Shown here: one piece after another, positions 41,722-50,469 of the stretch
Numbering within the stretch: position 1 is the stretch's first letter
How the letters are laid out: each line of letters begins with the position of its first letter
Source: Natrialbaceae archaeon AArc-T1-2
GTDB lineage: Archaea; Halobacteriota; Halobacteria; Halobacteriales; Natrialbaceae
Length of the DNA stretch: 64,000 nucleotides
Assembly: GCF_030273315.1 (NCBI RefSeq)
Contig: NZ_CP127174.1
Location: forward strand, 2,976,001 to 3,040,000
Reading direction: 5' to 3'
The notes under the pieces: model-generated
Databases searched by the model: none
Told to the model about the DNA's origin: nothing
The model's input: only the letters and a program-made list of their open reading frames with translations
Program-made: the position numbers and the translations under genes

Positions 41722-44013
41722 CTAGAAGCCGAACGGTCCGTCCTCGGTCTCGTCCTCGTCCTCGTCCTCGTCGCCGGCCGTGTCGTCGCCGTCGGCGTCC
41801 GTCGGGTTCAGCCACTTGGCCTCCGTCTCGTCGTCTTCGGCGCTCTCATCGACTTCGTCCTCGTCCTCGTCCTCGTCCTCGTCCGCCGGATCGACCTCGC
41901 CGATCCATTCGAGCGCCGCTTCGACATCCTGAACGGGTGGCGAACACGTCCGAGCCCGACAGACGTACAGCGTCGGCTCGCCCTCGCGTGCCTCGCGGTC
42001 GGCCCAGATCGTCGGTGGCTCCTCGAGGTCGAGTGCCTCGAGCCAGTCCTCGAGTCCGTCCGCAGTCGGCGGTCGACGCGCGAGCAGTCGGTCGGGGAGG
42101 TAGGCCTCGCCGAAACGGTCGCGCCACCCCCGGGGAAGCTCCGCCGCGGCGACCGTGATCTCGAGTTCGCCCGCGTTGTACTGGTCGGCGGCGAGACAGA
42201 GCGTGACGAACGCCAGCGGACTGCCCTCGAGGCGGTCGGCGTGAGTCTGCAAGACGGTGCCGGCGACTTGCTCGAAGTCCGCGTCGGCGAAGTGAGACAG
42301 CGAGAGCAAGACGTCGACGGCCACGCCGGTCGAAGACGGCGTCGAGGCGTCGTCGAGCTCCTGGGGTCGAGTGACCAGCGACTCGCCGCTCTCGGGGGTG
42401 AAATACAGCGTCCCGGCCTCGGGATCGAAGAACTCGGCCTCGATCGCCCGGGCGAGTTCGAGCGCGAACGCGAGGTGGTCGACGTTGCCTGTGGCCTGGT
42501 AACAGTCGAGTGCCCCGCGGGCGAGGAACGCGTAGTCCTCGAGGTAGCCGTCGACGGCGACGTCCCCATCCTTGTACCGCCTGTTGAGCCGGCTCGTTTC
42601 CGCGTCCCAGAGCTGCTCGCGGACGAACTCGAGGGCGTCGACGGCCTGGGCTACGTAGGCGTCATCGCCGAGGACGATCGCGCCCTCCGCGAGCGTCGAG
42701 ATCATGAGTCCGTTCCAGCCCGCGAGGACCTTCTCGTCGCGGGCGGGGCGGGACCGCTCTTCCCGAGCGTCGAAGATCTCCTCGTGGGCCGACTCGAGTC
42801 GCCTCTCGACGTCGCTCTCCTCGAGGTCGAGGACGTCCGCGAGGTCCGCGATCGAGGTCGTGACGTTCAACACCGTATCGCCCTCGAAGTTGCCGTCTTC
42901 GGAGATGCCATAGCGGTACCGGAACAGCTTCGCGTCGGTCTCGTCGTCGACGGCCTCGGTTACCTTCTCGGGCGTCCAGACGTAGAAGTGTCCCTCCTCT
43001 TGCTCGCCCTCCTCGTTCTCGTTTCTGGCGTCGAGCGTGCTGAAGAAGCCGCCGTCCTCGTGGGTCATCTCGCGGTCGAGGAATTCGAACGTTTGCTCGA
43101 CGACTTCGGCGTAGCGGTCGTCGCCGGTGAGCTGGTAGCCGGCGAGAAACGCCCGCGGGATCTCGGCGTTGTCGTACAGCATCTTCTCGAAGTGAGGCAC
43201 CGTCCACTGCCGATCGACGCAGTAGCGATGGAAGCCGCCGCCGACGTGGTCGTAGAGTCCGCCGTTTGCCATCGCATCGAGCGCGTCGGTGACCGTCTCG
43301 AGGTACGCCTCCTCGCCCGTCCGGTCGTAGGTGCGAGCGAGCGCGTGGAGCCGTGACGTCTGGGGGAACTTCGGCCCGCTCGAGGCCCCGAAGCCGCCGT
43401 ATTTGGGGTCTGCGTCGTCGTTCGCTTCGCTGGCGGCCGTCTCGAGGACGCCGCTTGACGGCGGCGCACCACCGCGCATTGCCGACGGCGTCGACTCGAG
43501 GCGGTCTTTCGTCGCCTTCGTCCACTGGTCGGCACGCTGTTCGACGTCGTCGCGTCTGTTCTCCCAGGCGTCGGTGACCTCTTCGAGGACCTCGAGGAAC
43601 CCGGGAACGCCGCGTTTGCGACGTTTCGGATAGTAGGTACCGACGAAGAAGGGTTTCCCCTCCGGCGTGAGCCACACCGAAAGCGGCCAGCCGCCCTGTT
43701 CTGTCATGATCTGACAGACGGTCATGTAGATGCTGTCGATGTCCGGGCGTTCCTCCCGGTCGACTTTGATCGGGACGAAGCTCTCGTTGAGCGTTTCGGC
43801 GACCTCCTCGTCGGCGAAGCTCTCTTCTTCCATGACGTGACACCAGTGACACGCCGAGTAGCCGATCGACAGAAAGATCGGAACGTCGTGTTCGCGGGCC
43901 CGTTCGAGGGCCTCGTCGTCCCACGGCTGCCAGTTGACGGGATTGTCCGCGTGCTGGCGGAGATACGGGCTCTCCTCTTCGTCTAAGCGATTTCGCTGGG
44001 TCGGAGTTTCCAT
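41722..44013 (-). CDS. DUF255 thioredoxin-domain protein (YyaL/SSP411-like)
   Basis: A 763-residue protein. An N-terminal thioredoxin-like domain opens with NRLDEEESPYLRQHADNPVN and has the redox pair CHWC in SIGYSACHWCHVMEEESF (about 48-65). The rest forms an alpha/alpha toroid-like domain (GGIYDH-like NGGLYDHVGGGFHRY at about 250). The tail (about 715-763) is an acidic Glu/Asp repeat region unlike the family, probably a halophilic addition. ATG at 44013; longer readings include unrelated upstream sequence. The biochemical role of the family is unclear. Confidence 0.88.
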   Translation of the reverse strand: METPTQRNRLDEEESPYLRQHADNPVNWQPWDDEALERAREHDVPIFLSIGYSACHWCHVMEEESFADEEVAETLNESFVPIKVDREERPDIDSIYMTVCQIMTEQGGWPLSVWLTPEGKPFFVGTYYPKRRKRGVPGFLEVLEEVTDAWENRRDDVEQRADQWTKATKDRLESTPSAMRGGAPPSSGVLETAASEANDDADPKYGGFGASSGPKFPQTSRLHALARTYDRTGEEAYLETVTDALDAMANGGLYDHVGGGFHRYCVDRQWTVPHFEKMLYDNAEIPRAFLAGYQLTGDDRYAEVVEQTFEFLDREMTHEDGGFFSTLDARNENEEGEQEEGHFYVWTPEKVTEAVDDETDAKLFRYRYGISEDGNFEGDTVLNVTTSIADLADVLDLEESDVERRLESAHEEIFDAREERSRPARDEKVLAGWNGLMISTLAEGAIVLGDDAYVAQAVDALEFVREQLWDAETSRLNRRYKDGDVAVDGYLEDYAFLARGALDCYQATGNVDHLAFALELARAIEAEFFDPEAGTLYFTPESGESLVTRPQELDDASTPSSTGVAVDVLLSLSHFADADFEQVAGTVLQTHADRLEGSPLAFVTLCLAADQYNAGELEITVAAAELPRGWRDRFGEAYLPDRLLARRPPTADGLEDWLEALDLEEPPTIWADREAREGEPTLYVCRARTCSPPVQDVEAALEWIGEVDPADEDEDEDEDEVDESAEDDETEAKWLNPTDADGDDTAGDEDEDEDETEDGPFGF

Positions 44014-44106
44014 GCCGGACGTACGGACGACGGCGGGAAAAACACAACGGGAACCGCCGAATTGCGGATCGAGCCGTTTTTGATCGGTCATGGCGTCGAT
44101 ACGACT

Positions 44107-44793
44107 GTGCTGTCGGTCGAACTCCACGTGCACTCGTCGCTGTCCTACGACGGCAGAGACTCGGTCGATCTCATTCTCCAGCAGGCCCGGGCCGTCGGGC
44201 TCGACGCCGTCGCGATCACCGACCACGACGAGATCGACGCCAGTCTCGCAGCGGTCGAACACGCCCCGGCGTACGGGCTGGTTGGGATCCCGGGAATGGA
44301 GATCTCGAGCAAGGCGGGTCACGTCCTCGGACTCGGGATCGAAGAGACCGTCCCCGCGGGCCTGCCCTTCGGCGAGACGATCGCGCGGGTCCGAGAACAG
44401 GGCGGTATCGCCATCGTCCCGCACCCGTTTCAGGAGTCACGCCACGGCGTGTTGGCGAAGATCTCCCGCGAAGAACTCGCGCGGGCCGACGCAATCGAGG
44501 TCTACAACTCGCGGCTGCTCACCGGCCGCTCGAACCGCCAGGCAGAACGGTACGCTCGCTCGCGAAACCTCCCGATGACCGCAGGCAGTGACGCACACGT
44601 CAGCGAGATGGTCGGCCAGGCGGTGACCCGGGTCGGCGCCGACGAGCGAGACGCCGACGCGATCCTCGAGGCGATCGCCGACGGTCGGACCGCCGTCGAG
44701 GGCAAACGCACCCCCTGGCACATCAGCTTCCGACAGGCCGCCGGCGGGGCGAAACGACGGGTGAAAAGCCGCGTGACGGAGCTGTTCGAATGA
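44107..44793 (+). CDS. PHP-domain phosphoesterase
   Basis: A 228-residue PHP enzyme. All four motifs are present: ELHVHSSLSYDG, AITDHDEID, PGMEIS with PHPF, and GSDAH near the end. Such domains hydrolyse phosphoesters with two or three metals, as in histidinol phosphatase or polymerase proofreading domains. The ATG nearby is out of frame; GTG at 44107 opens VLSVELHVHSS with the usual family start. The stop overlaps the next gene (ATGA), so the two are coupled. Confidence 0.85.
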   Translation: MLSVELHVHSSLSYDGRDSVDLILQQARAVGLDAVAITDHDEIDASLAAVEHAPAYGLVGIPGMEISSKAGHVLGLGIEETVPAGLPFGETIARVREQGGIAIVPHPFQESRHGVLAKISREELARADAIEVYNSRLLTGRSNRQAERYARSRNLPMTAGSDAHVSEMVGQAVTRVGADERDADAILEAIADGRTAVEGKRTPWHISFRQAAGGAKRRVKSRVTELFE

Positions 44794-45887
44794 TTCGTGG
44801 TACCGGCCCCGAAACCGTCCGGAGCGCTCTCGAGTCCGGCGACCCCCTGCCGGGTACGACGGGGTTCGCCGGCGAACTCGATGGCCGGCTGGTGCGGGAC
44901 GTTCTCGGGCGCGTGCCGCTGTACCTCGAGGACGAGGCCAGCCTCGCCCACGCCGACGACGGGCGCGTCTGGGCGTTTTCCCCCGCCGAACTCGCCGATC
45001 CCGTTCCGGTCCCCGCAGGTACCGTCCTCGAGGACGACGGCCGAACCCGCGTCTGGGAGCTTCCGGCCCCCGAGCCCGAAGCCGACCACGAGCGCGCCCT
45101 CGAGGCCGTCGATCAGGCGATTCGGAGCGCGGCGGCTGTGACCCCGGACGACGTCGCGGTCGCGTTCTCCGGCGGGATCGACTCGGCACTCCTCGCGTCC
45201 CTGCTCGACGCCCCGCTTTACGTCGTCGGCTTCCCCGACAGCCACGACGTCGAAGCGGCCCGGACCGCCGCCGAGGCGATGGGACGTGACCTTACGGTCG
45301 TCGACCTCGAGCCCGCCGATCTCGAGCGTGCGGTACCCCACGTGGCGCGGGCGACCGGACGCACGAACGCGATGGACGTCCAGATCGCACTGGGGCTGTA
45401 TCTCGTCGCCGAACGCGTCGCCGACGACGGCTTCGATCGGCTCGCAGTCGGCCAGGGAGCGGACGAATTGTTCGGCGGCTACGAGAAGGTCGCCCGACTC
45501 GATCACCGCGTCGAGGCCGACACCGTCCGGGGGGCGGTCCGCGAGCAGATCCGGACGCTTCCCGAGCAGTTGCCACGAGACGTCTTAGCGATCGAGGCGG
45601 CCGGGATCGAGCCCGTCGCGCCCTTTCTCCACGACGTGGTCGTCGAGGCTGCACTCGCGTTGCCGACCGAGTTGCTCATCGACGACGAGACGCGAAAGCG
45701 CGGCCTGCGACTCGTCGCGAGGGAGTATCTGCCTGCGTCGGTCGCCGACCGGGACAAAAAGGCCGTCCAGTACGGCAGTCTCATCGCTCGAGAGCTCGAC
45801 CGGCTGGCTCGCCAGGCCGGGTACAAACGCCGGATGGACGATCACGTCACGAAGTACGTCCGGTCGTTGCTCGAGAAGTCATACTGA
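44790..45887 (+). CDS. Asparagine-synthase-like ATP-PPi enzyme without glutaminase domain
   Basis: A 365-residue protein with the C-terminal AsnB-type fold. The PP-loop is VAFSGGIDSALLASLLDAP (about 128-146). GQGADELFGGYEKVARLD (about 218-235) is the conserved second block, and KAVQYGSL follows near the end. The N-terminal Cys of the glutamine amidotransferase domain is missing (it starts MIRGTGPE), so ammonia must come from elsewhere or the reaction differs. It is translationally coupled to the PHP gene. Confidence 0.82.
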   Translation: MIRGTGPETVRSALESGDPLPGTTGFAGELDGRLVRDVLGRVPLYLEDEASLAHADDGRVWAFSPAELADPVPVPAGTVLEDDGRTRVWELPAPEPEADHERALEAVDQAIRSAAAVTPDDVAVAFSGGIDSALLASLLDAPLYVVGFPDSHDVEAARTAAEAMGRDLTVVDLEPADLERAVPHVARATGRTNAMDVQIALGLYLVAERVADDGFDRLAVGQGADELFGGYEKVARLDHRVEADTVRGAVREQIRTLPEQLPRDVLAIEAAGIEPVAPFLHDVVVEAALALPTELLIDDETRKRGLRLVAREYLPASVADRDKKAVQYGSLIARELDRLARQAGYKRRMDDHVTKYVRSLLEKSY

Positions 45888-45901
45888 CTGCTGTACGTCC
45901 A

Positions 45902-45941
45902 TACCGGGGCAACCGCAAGACAGGGTGCGGTTGCCCCGGTA
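45902..45941. terminator. Perfect 16-bp hairpin between convergent genes
   Basis: TACCGGGGCAACCGCA (45902-45917) and TGCGGTTGCCCCGGTA (45926-45941) are perfect complements with an 8-base loop. It lies between the ends of two convergent genes (asparagine-synthase-like, ACT protein) and probably ends transcription from both sides. No long T-run follows. Confidence 0.65.
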
Positions 45942-45961
45942 CATAGTTACAACAATCCGTA

Positions 45962-46465
45962 TCACTGTAGCTCGATCTTGCGGACGAACTCGAACTCCCG
46001 GAGTTCGGTGATGAGCTCGCCGGGCAGCGCCTGGTCGGTGACGAGATAGAGTCGCGGGTCGTCGGTGAACTCGGGGTCCTCGCTGATCGTCTGGCGGATC
46101 GAGACGTCGTGGTCGGCGAGCGTTCCGGTGACGGCGGCGACGATCCCCTTTCGGTCGGCGTCGATCGGTTCGATCGTCAGCACCGTCAGATCGAGCACCG
46201 GCGCGAGGTCCATCAGGCTCGGCACCTGCGAGATGTTCTGGAAGATCCGTCTGAGTTCGGGATCCTCGAGGATGGCGTCCGTCGTCGAATCGACGACCCG
46301 GCGGTCGACGTCGATCTCGCGGGCGATCCCCGTGTTGGGAATCTCGATGCCGCCGGAGACGACCCGCCCCTCGTCGTTGACCGAGAACCCGCGCTCGAGC
46401 AACAGCCGGATGACGGCCTGCTGGCTGGGTGACCCCTCGAACTTCTCCATGATCTCGTCGAACAT
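45962..46465 (-). CDS. ACT-domain regulatory protein
   Basis: A 167-residue protein with an N-terminal HTH-like part (SPSQQAVIRLLLERGFSVND) and a C-terminal ACT domain (LTVLTIEPIDADRKGIVAAV, about 92-111, then VSIRQTISEDPE). ACT domains bind amino acids. Homologues are described as regulators of amino acid metabolism in archaea. I chose ATG at 46465 (MFDEIMEKFEG). Confidence 0.78.
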   Translation of the reverse strand: MFDEIMEKFEGSPSQQAVIRLLLERGFSVNDEGRVVSGGIEIPNTGIAREIDVDRRVVDSTTDAILEDPELRRIFQNISQVPSLMDLAPVLDLTVLTIEPIDADRKGIVAAVTGTLADHDVSIRQTISEDPEFTDDPRLYLVTDQALPGELITELREFEFVRKIELQ

Positions 46466-46572
46466 CGCTTGGATGGTATACGAGCGCCGTCGTATAATCC
46501 CCGGCGATCGGCGACGAGAGCGTCGATCGCGTCTGACGGACGTTTTTGAGGGGCCGGATCCATCCGACGGGT

Positions 46573-47184
46573 ATGCATCCACTCCGGAGCTGTGACTTCT
46601 GTGACGCCGACGCCGTCGGGACGTTCGAACTGCTCCCCCCGGAGCTCGAGCCGAGCGAGGACGAACAGCGACGCGTCGTCCTCTGTGCTGACTGCAAGCC
46701 GCGTCTGGAGGCATTACTCGAGCCCTTACTCGCCCGTGCTGGCGCGGGATCTGAAGACGGGGGCGGAGATGGGGACGAAGACGGACGTGATCGATCGAAT
46801 GCCGACATCGACGACAGGACGGGAGAAAGCGACGCAATCACGCTCGAGAACGACCGGAGCCACGTCGTCCCGATCGAAGGCGACGAGTCCGACTCGAACG
46901 ACGCCGGAACCGACGACGTCGATCCGGTCGGCGACGACGGCGACGACGCCGACGCGGAAGACGCCGGTGACGATCCGTCCAACGGTTCCGATCGACCACC
47001 GAACGCCTACGGCAAGGCGCTCCGACTGTTGCGAAACCGTGAACTCCCGATGGACCGACGCGAGTTCGAGTCGCTCGCAGCCGGCGCGTACGACCTCGGG
47101 GACCACGAGGCCGAGTCGATCGTCGACCACGCCCTCGAGCGGGGGGAGCTGGTCCAGGACGGCACTCGACTCCGTCGTCCCTGA
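46573..47184 (+). CDS. Zinc-finger-like protein with acidic linker
   Basis: A 203-residue protein. The N-terminus has CDFC (7-10) and CADC (about 38-41), a likely zinc site. A long acidic linker (about 60-140) follows, then a helical C-terminal domain (AYGKALRLLRNRELPMDRRE, SIVDHALERGELVQDG) that resembles a winged helix. It could be a small regulator. ATG at 46573. Confidence 0.6.
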   Translation: MHPLRSCDFCDADAVGTFELLPPELEPSEDEQRRVVLCADCKPRLEALLEPLLARAGAGSEDGGGDGDEDGRDRSNADIDDRTGESDAITLENDRSHVVPIEGDESDSNDAGTDDVDPVGDDGDDADAEDAGDDPSNGSDRPPNAYGKALRLLRNRELPMDRREFESLAAGAYDLGDHEAESIVDHALERGELVQDGTRLRRP

Positions 47185-47277
47185 GCCTGGCTCCGCTCGC
47201 GACCGCCGAGTAGCAGGGCGTCGACGTGATCGAGTTCGGGGGCGGTACTATGACCCGGGCCGGCGTACGGAGCCTGC

Positions 47278-48195
47278 ATGCACGACACGATCCCCGTCAC
47301 CGAGGTGATGGTCACGGACGTCACGACGGCTCCCCCCGACAGTACGGTCACCGAAGCCGCCGAACGGATTCGCGATCGGGACGTCAGTTCGATCGTCGTC
47401 GTTCGCGAGGGTGCGCCCGTCGGCATCGTCACCGAGGGCGACTTCGCGAGACAGCTCTGCGATCGCCGGGACCTCGGCGACGCCCGCCTCGAGGACGTCA
47501 TGTCCGCGCCACTGACGACGATCGAACCGGACGCCGCCGTCAGCGACGCCGCCGATCGACTCCGCACGAGCGACGTCGAACACCTGCCGATCGTCGACGA
47601 CGGCGACCTCGTCGGCATCGTAACGGCGGCGGAGCTGTCGTATTTTATCCCCCAGCTGCTGCGTCCGCCGATCACACACGAGTCGGAGCCGCCGAAACGC
47701 GTCGTCCGGACCGACACCCAGTACGAACGCGACGACTGGACGTTCGAGTACCACGGCGCGGACGAGACGACCGTCTCCGTCGGCGACGTCGCCACGTTCT
47801 CGAAGACGGTCACCGAGGCCGACGTCGAGTCCTTCGCCGACGTCACCGGCGACACGAACCGCCTCCACCTCGAGGAGCCTTACGCCGCCGAGACCCGCTT
47901 CGGTCGCCGGATCGCACACGGCGTACTGGCACTCGGACTCGTCAGCGCGTCGCTGGCTCGGCTGCCGGGACTGACGATCTACCTCTCCCAGGAGGTCAGC
48001 TTTCGTGCTCCCATCGACGTCGACGAACGCGTGACGGCACGCTGTGAGATCGTCGACGACCTCGGAGAGTCGAAGTTTCGCGTCGCGACCGCCGTCGTCG
48101 ATTCGGACGGAGCCGAACTGCTCGAGGGCGAGGCCGTCGTGCTGGTCGACGACCTGCCACCGGCGGACGTCCTCGAGGAGGTACCGGCGGATTGA
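47278..48195 (+). CDS. CBS-pair protein fused to a MaoC-like hydratase domain
   Basis: A 305-residue fusion. Residues 1-125 form two CBS repeats (VTEAAERIRDRDVSSIVVVR, AAVSDAADRLRTSDVEHLPI). Residues about 160-300 are a hot-dog-fold MaoC dehydratase (TFSKTVTEADVESFADVTGD, then the catalytic-type HLEEPYA and RIAHGVLAL). MaoC enzymes hydrate enoyl-CoA; CBS repeats often sense adenine nucleotides. The joined form suggests an adenylate-controlled hydratase, which is inference. Confidence 0.8.
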   Translation: MHDTIPVTEVMVTDVTTAPPDSTVTEAAERIRDRDVSSIVVVREGAPVGIVTEGDFARQLCDRRDLGDARLEDVMSAPLTTIEPDAAVSDAADRLRTSDVEHLPIVDDGDLVGIVTAAELSYFIPQLLRPPITHESEPPKRVVRTDTQYERDDWTFEYHGADETTVSVGDVATFSKTVTEADVESFADVTGDTNRLHLEEPYAAETRFGRRIAHGVLALGLVSASLARLPGLTIYLSQEVSFRAPIDVDERVTARCEIVDDLGESKFRVATAVVDSDGAELLEGEAVVLVDDLPPADVLEEVPAD

Positions 48196-48294
48196 GTGCC
48201 GTCTCGAGCCGAACGCGAGGAGGGTTCGGTGTCGTACACAGCTGAAGGCAGTCCCTACAGTTATCCCGGACGGACGCGTAACTGAACCCAACGG

Positions 48295-49194
48295 ATGAAA
48301 TTCGTCGAAGAGATCGTCGTCGAGGAGTTTCTCCCGACTGTCAGGTCGCTGCTCGCCGGCGAGTTACGCGAACGAGGATTCACCCAGCGAGAAGTCGCCG
48401 ACGTCCTCGGGATCAGCCAGAGCGCCGTCTCGAAGTACGCCCACGGCGACGTCAGAATCAACGACCGCATCGCCGAGGACGATCGCGTCCGCGAACGCAT
48501 CGAACACCTCGCCGACGGGCTCGCCTCGAGCGACGTGACGCCCGTCCAGGTGCTCATCGAACTCGAGGTGTTGATTCGAGAGCTCGAAGCCGGCGGCGAC
48601 CTGCTGGCTCGCCTCCACGAAGACTCCGTCCCCGAACTCGCCGATCACGGTTCGACGTTTCGCGTCCACGATCCGGACAGCGAGGTACGAACCAGCGAGC
48701 GCGTCCTCTCGTCGCTGCGACGCGGACTGCGCGTCCTCGAGAACGCGGGCAGTTTCGCCTCGCTCATCCCGGCCGTGGGATCGAACCTCGTCGCCTGCAT
48801 TCCCGACGCCGAGGACATCGACGACGTCGCGGGCGTTCCGGGACGGATCTTCGACGTCAGGGGGCAGGCGACGGTCCCCGGCGGTCCCGAGTTCGGCGTC
48901 TCCGAACACGTCGCGACCGTCTTACTCGCCGCACGAGCGGCCGGGAGCGACGCGTCGGCGGCCGTCAACATCCGGTACGACCCGGAGCTACTCACGGCAC
49001 TTCGCGAACGAGGACACGTCCTCGCGGAGTTCGACGAAACCGACGACGTCGACGCGAGCGTTCGGGCAGTCATCGAAGCCGAGCCCGACGCGACGGTGTT
49101 GTACCAGACCGGCGGCGAGGGAATCGAACCCATCGTCTACGTCCTCGGATCCGACCCGGAGTCGGTCGCGGAGACGGTCCGATCGCTGCTATGA
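48295..49194 (+). CDS. ThiR-like regulator (HTH plus ThiN-type domain)
   Basis: A 299-residue protein. The N-terminal helix-turn-helix is RGFTQREVADVLGISQSAVS (about 28-47). The C-terminal part (about 125-299) resembles the ThiN domain (thiamine-phosphate synthase), with NIRYDPELL and QTGGEGIEPIVYVLG near its end. This layout matches the archaeal thiamine regulator ThiR, where the ThiN part senses thiamine phosphate. Targets cannot be seen here. The stop overlaps the next gene start (ATGA). Confidence 0.8.
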   Translation: MKFVEEIVVEEFLPTVRSLLAGELRERGFTQREVADVLGISQSAVSKYAHGDVRINDRIAEDDRVRERIEHLADGLASSDVTPVQVLIELEVLIRELEAGGDLLARLHEDSVPELADHGSTFRVHDPDSEVRTSERVLSSLRRGLRVLENAGSFASLIPAVGSNLVACIPDAEDIDDVAGVPGRIFDVRGQATVPGGPEFGVSEHVATVLLAARAAGSDASAAVNIRYDPELLTALRERGHVLAEFDETDDVDASVRAVIEAEPDATVLYQTGGEGIEPIVYVLGSDPESVAETVRSLL

Positions 49195-49868
49195 GCGCCT
49201 CGTCCAGTCCCGAAGACGCACAGGCGTTTTACGGTCGCTGGGCTCGCCTCTATGACTACCTGGCGCGGTTTACGCCCGGCATCGCGTCGCTCCGGCGGCG
49301 AGCGGCGGCCGCCTGTCGTCTCGAACCCGGCGACACCGTCGTCGAGATGGGCTGTGGGACGGGTGCGAACCTGCCGTTCCTGGCCGAGGCTGTCGGCACC
49401 GACGGCAGCGTACTCGGCATCGACTTCACTCGACCCGTCCTCGAGCGCGCTCGCGAACCCACCGCCGACGTCGAGAACGTCCACCTCGTCCGCGGGGACG
49501 CGACAGAACCGCCGGTGGCCGACGACGTCGACGCCGTGCTCGCGACGTTCGTCGCCGGAATGCTCCCCGAACCCGCCGCGGCGGTCGCGGACTGGTGTGA
49601 CCTCGTTTCTCCAGGTGGGCACGTCGTACTCGTCAACGCCGCCCGAAGCCGACAGCCGTACGCGCCGCCGATCAACGCTCTCTTCCGTGCCGTCGTCGTC
49701 CTCTCGACGCCGCCAACGACGAAACTCCGATACGAAGACGATCCGACCCGTCGGCTCGACGCACGAATTACGGCCGCACACGACCGGCTTCGCGACCGGG
49801 CCGACGCGATCGCCGACGAACGCCACGCGCTCGGGGTCGTTCGGCTGACCGGCGGACGAATCCCGTGA
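49191..49868 (+). CDS. Class I SAM-dependent methyltransferase
   Basis: A 225-residue methyltransferase. Motif I is VVEMGCGTGANLPFLAEAVG (about 50-69); SVLGIDFTRPVLERAREP follows. Start coupled to the ThiR-like gene through an ATGA overlap, so cotranscription is very likely. Substrate unknown; there is no sequence sign of a thiamine-related reaction. Confidence 0.85.
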   Translation: MSASSSPEDAQAFYGRWARLYDYLARFTPGIASLRRRAAAACRLEPGDTVVEMGCGTGANLPFLAEAVGTDGSVLGIDFTRPVLERAREPTADVENVHLVRGDATEPPVADDVDAVLATFVAGMLPEPAAAVADWCDLVSPGGHVVLVNAARSRQPYAPPINALFRAVVVLSTPPTTKLRYEDDPTRRLDARITAAHDRLRDRADAIADERHALGVVRLTGGRIP

Positions 49869-49899
49869 GCCCGATTCGCCTCGAGATCTCTCGCCCGGG

Positions 49900-50304
49900 C
49901 TACGACTCGAGACCGTCGTGCTCGCGGATTCGCTCGCGGATCTCGTCCGGGATCGGTGACGGTCGTTTCGTCTCGCGGTCGACGAACACGAGCGTCGTCT
50001 CGCCGGTCGCAACGCTCTCGTCGTCGGCGCGTACGTCGTAGGTCATCGTCGCGCTCGTCTCGCCCAGCCCGGTGACTTCGGCGGCGACCGTGAGGTCGTC
50101 GTCCATCGTCACCGGCCGGCCGAAAGAGATCTCGAGGGTCGCGAGGACGAAGTTGTACTCGTCGAACGCGAGTCCGAGCACCTCCTCGGCGTAGGCCGCG
50201 CGGGCTTCTTCCATGTAGCTCGCGTAGACGGCGTTGTTGACGTGATTCAGCGTATCCAGGTCGCGGTAGCGAACCGGGACGTCGACGGTGATCTCGTCTC
50301 CCAT
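49900..50304 (-). CDS. Hot-dog-fold acyl-CoA thioesterase
   Basis: A 134-residue 4HBT-type thioesterase. VRYRDLDTLNHVNNAVYASY (about 11-30) carries the catalytic Asp and the HVNN block. The ending is RIREHDGLES. I chose ATG at 50304 (MGDEITVDV). It would hydrolyse acyl-CoA. This is the last chromosomal-type gene before the provirus. Confidence 0.85.
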   Translation of the reverse strand: MGDEITVDVPVRYRDLDTLNHVNNAVYASYMEEARAAYAEEVLGLAFDEYNFVLATLEISFGRPVTMDDDLTVAAEVTGLGETSATMTYDVRADDESVATGETTLVFVDRETKRPSPIPDEIRERIREHDGLES

Positions 50305-50469
50305 GTGTCCCGGCGACGGTGCCGGCGTCAAAAGCGACTGCGGTTCGACGCCGACGGAAGACGAGAGAAACGCCCTGCTCCGGGCTGGTGGATCCGAAAC
50401 GGGACGTCCGAGAACGGGCGCGACGGGCCTTGACCCCCGCGCTTGCTGCCAGTTTCGTAGTTTCGTGAT

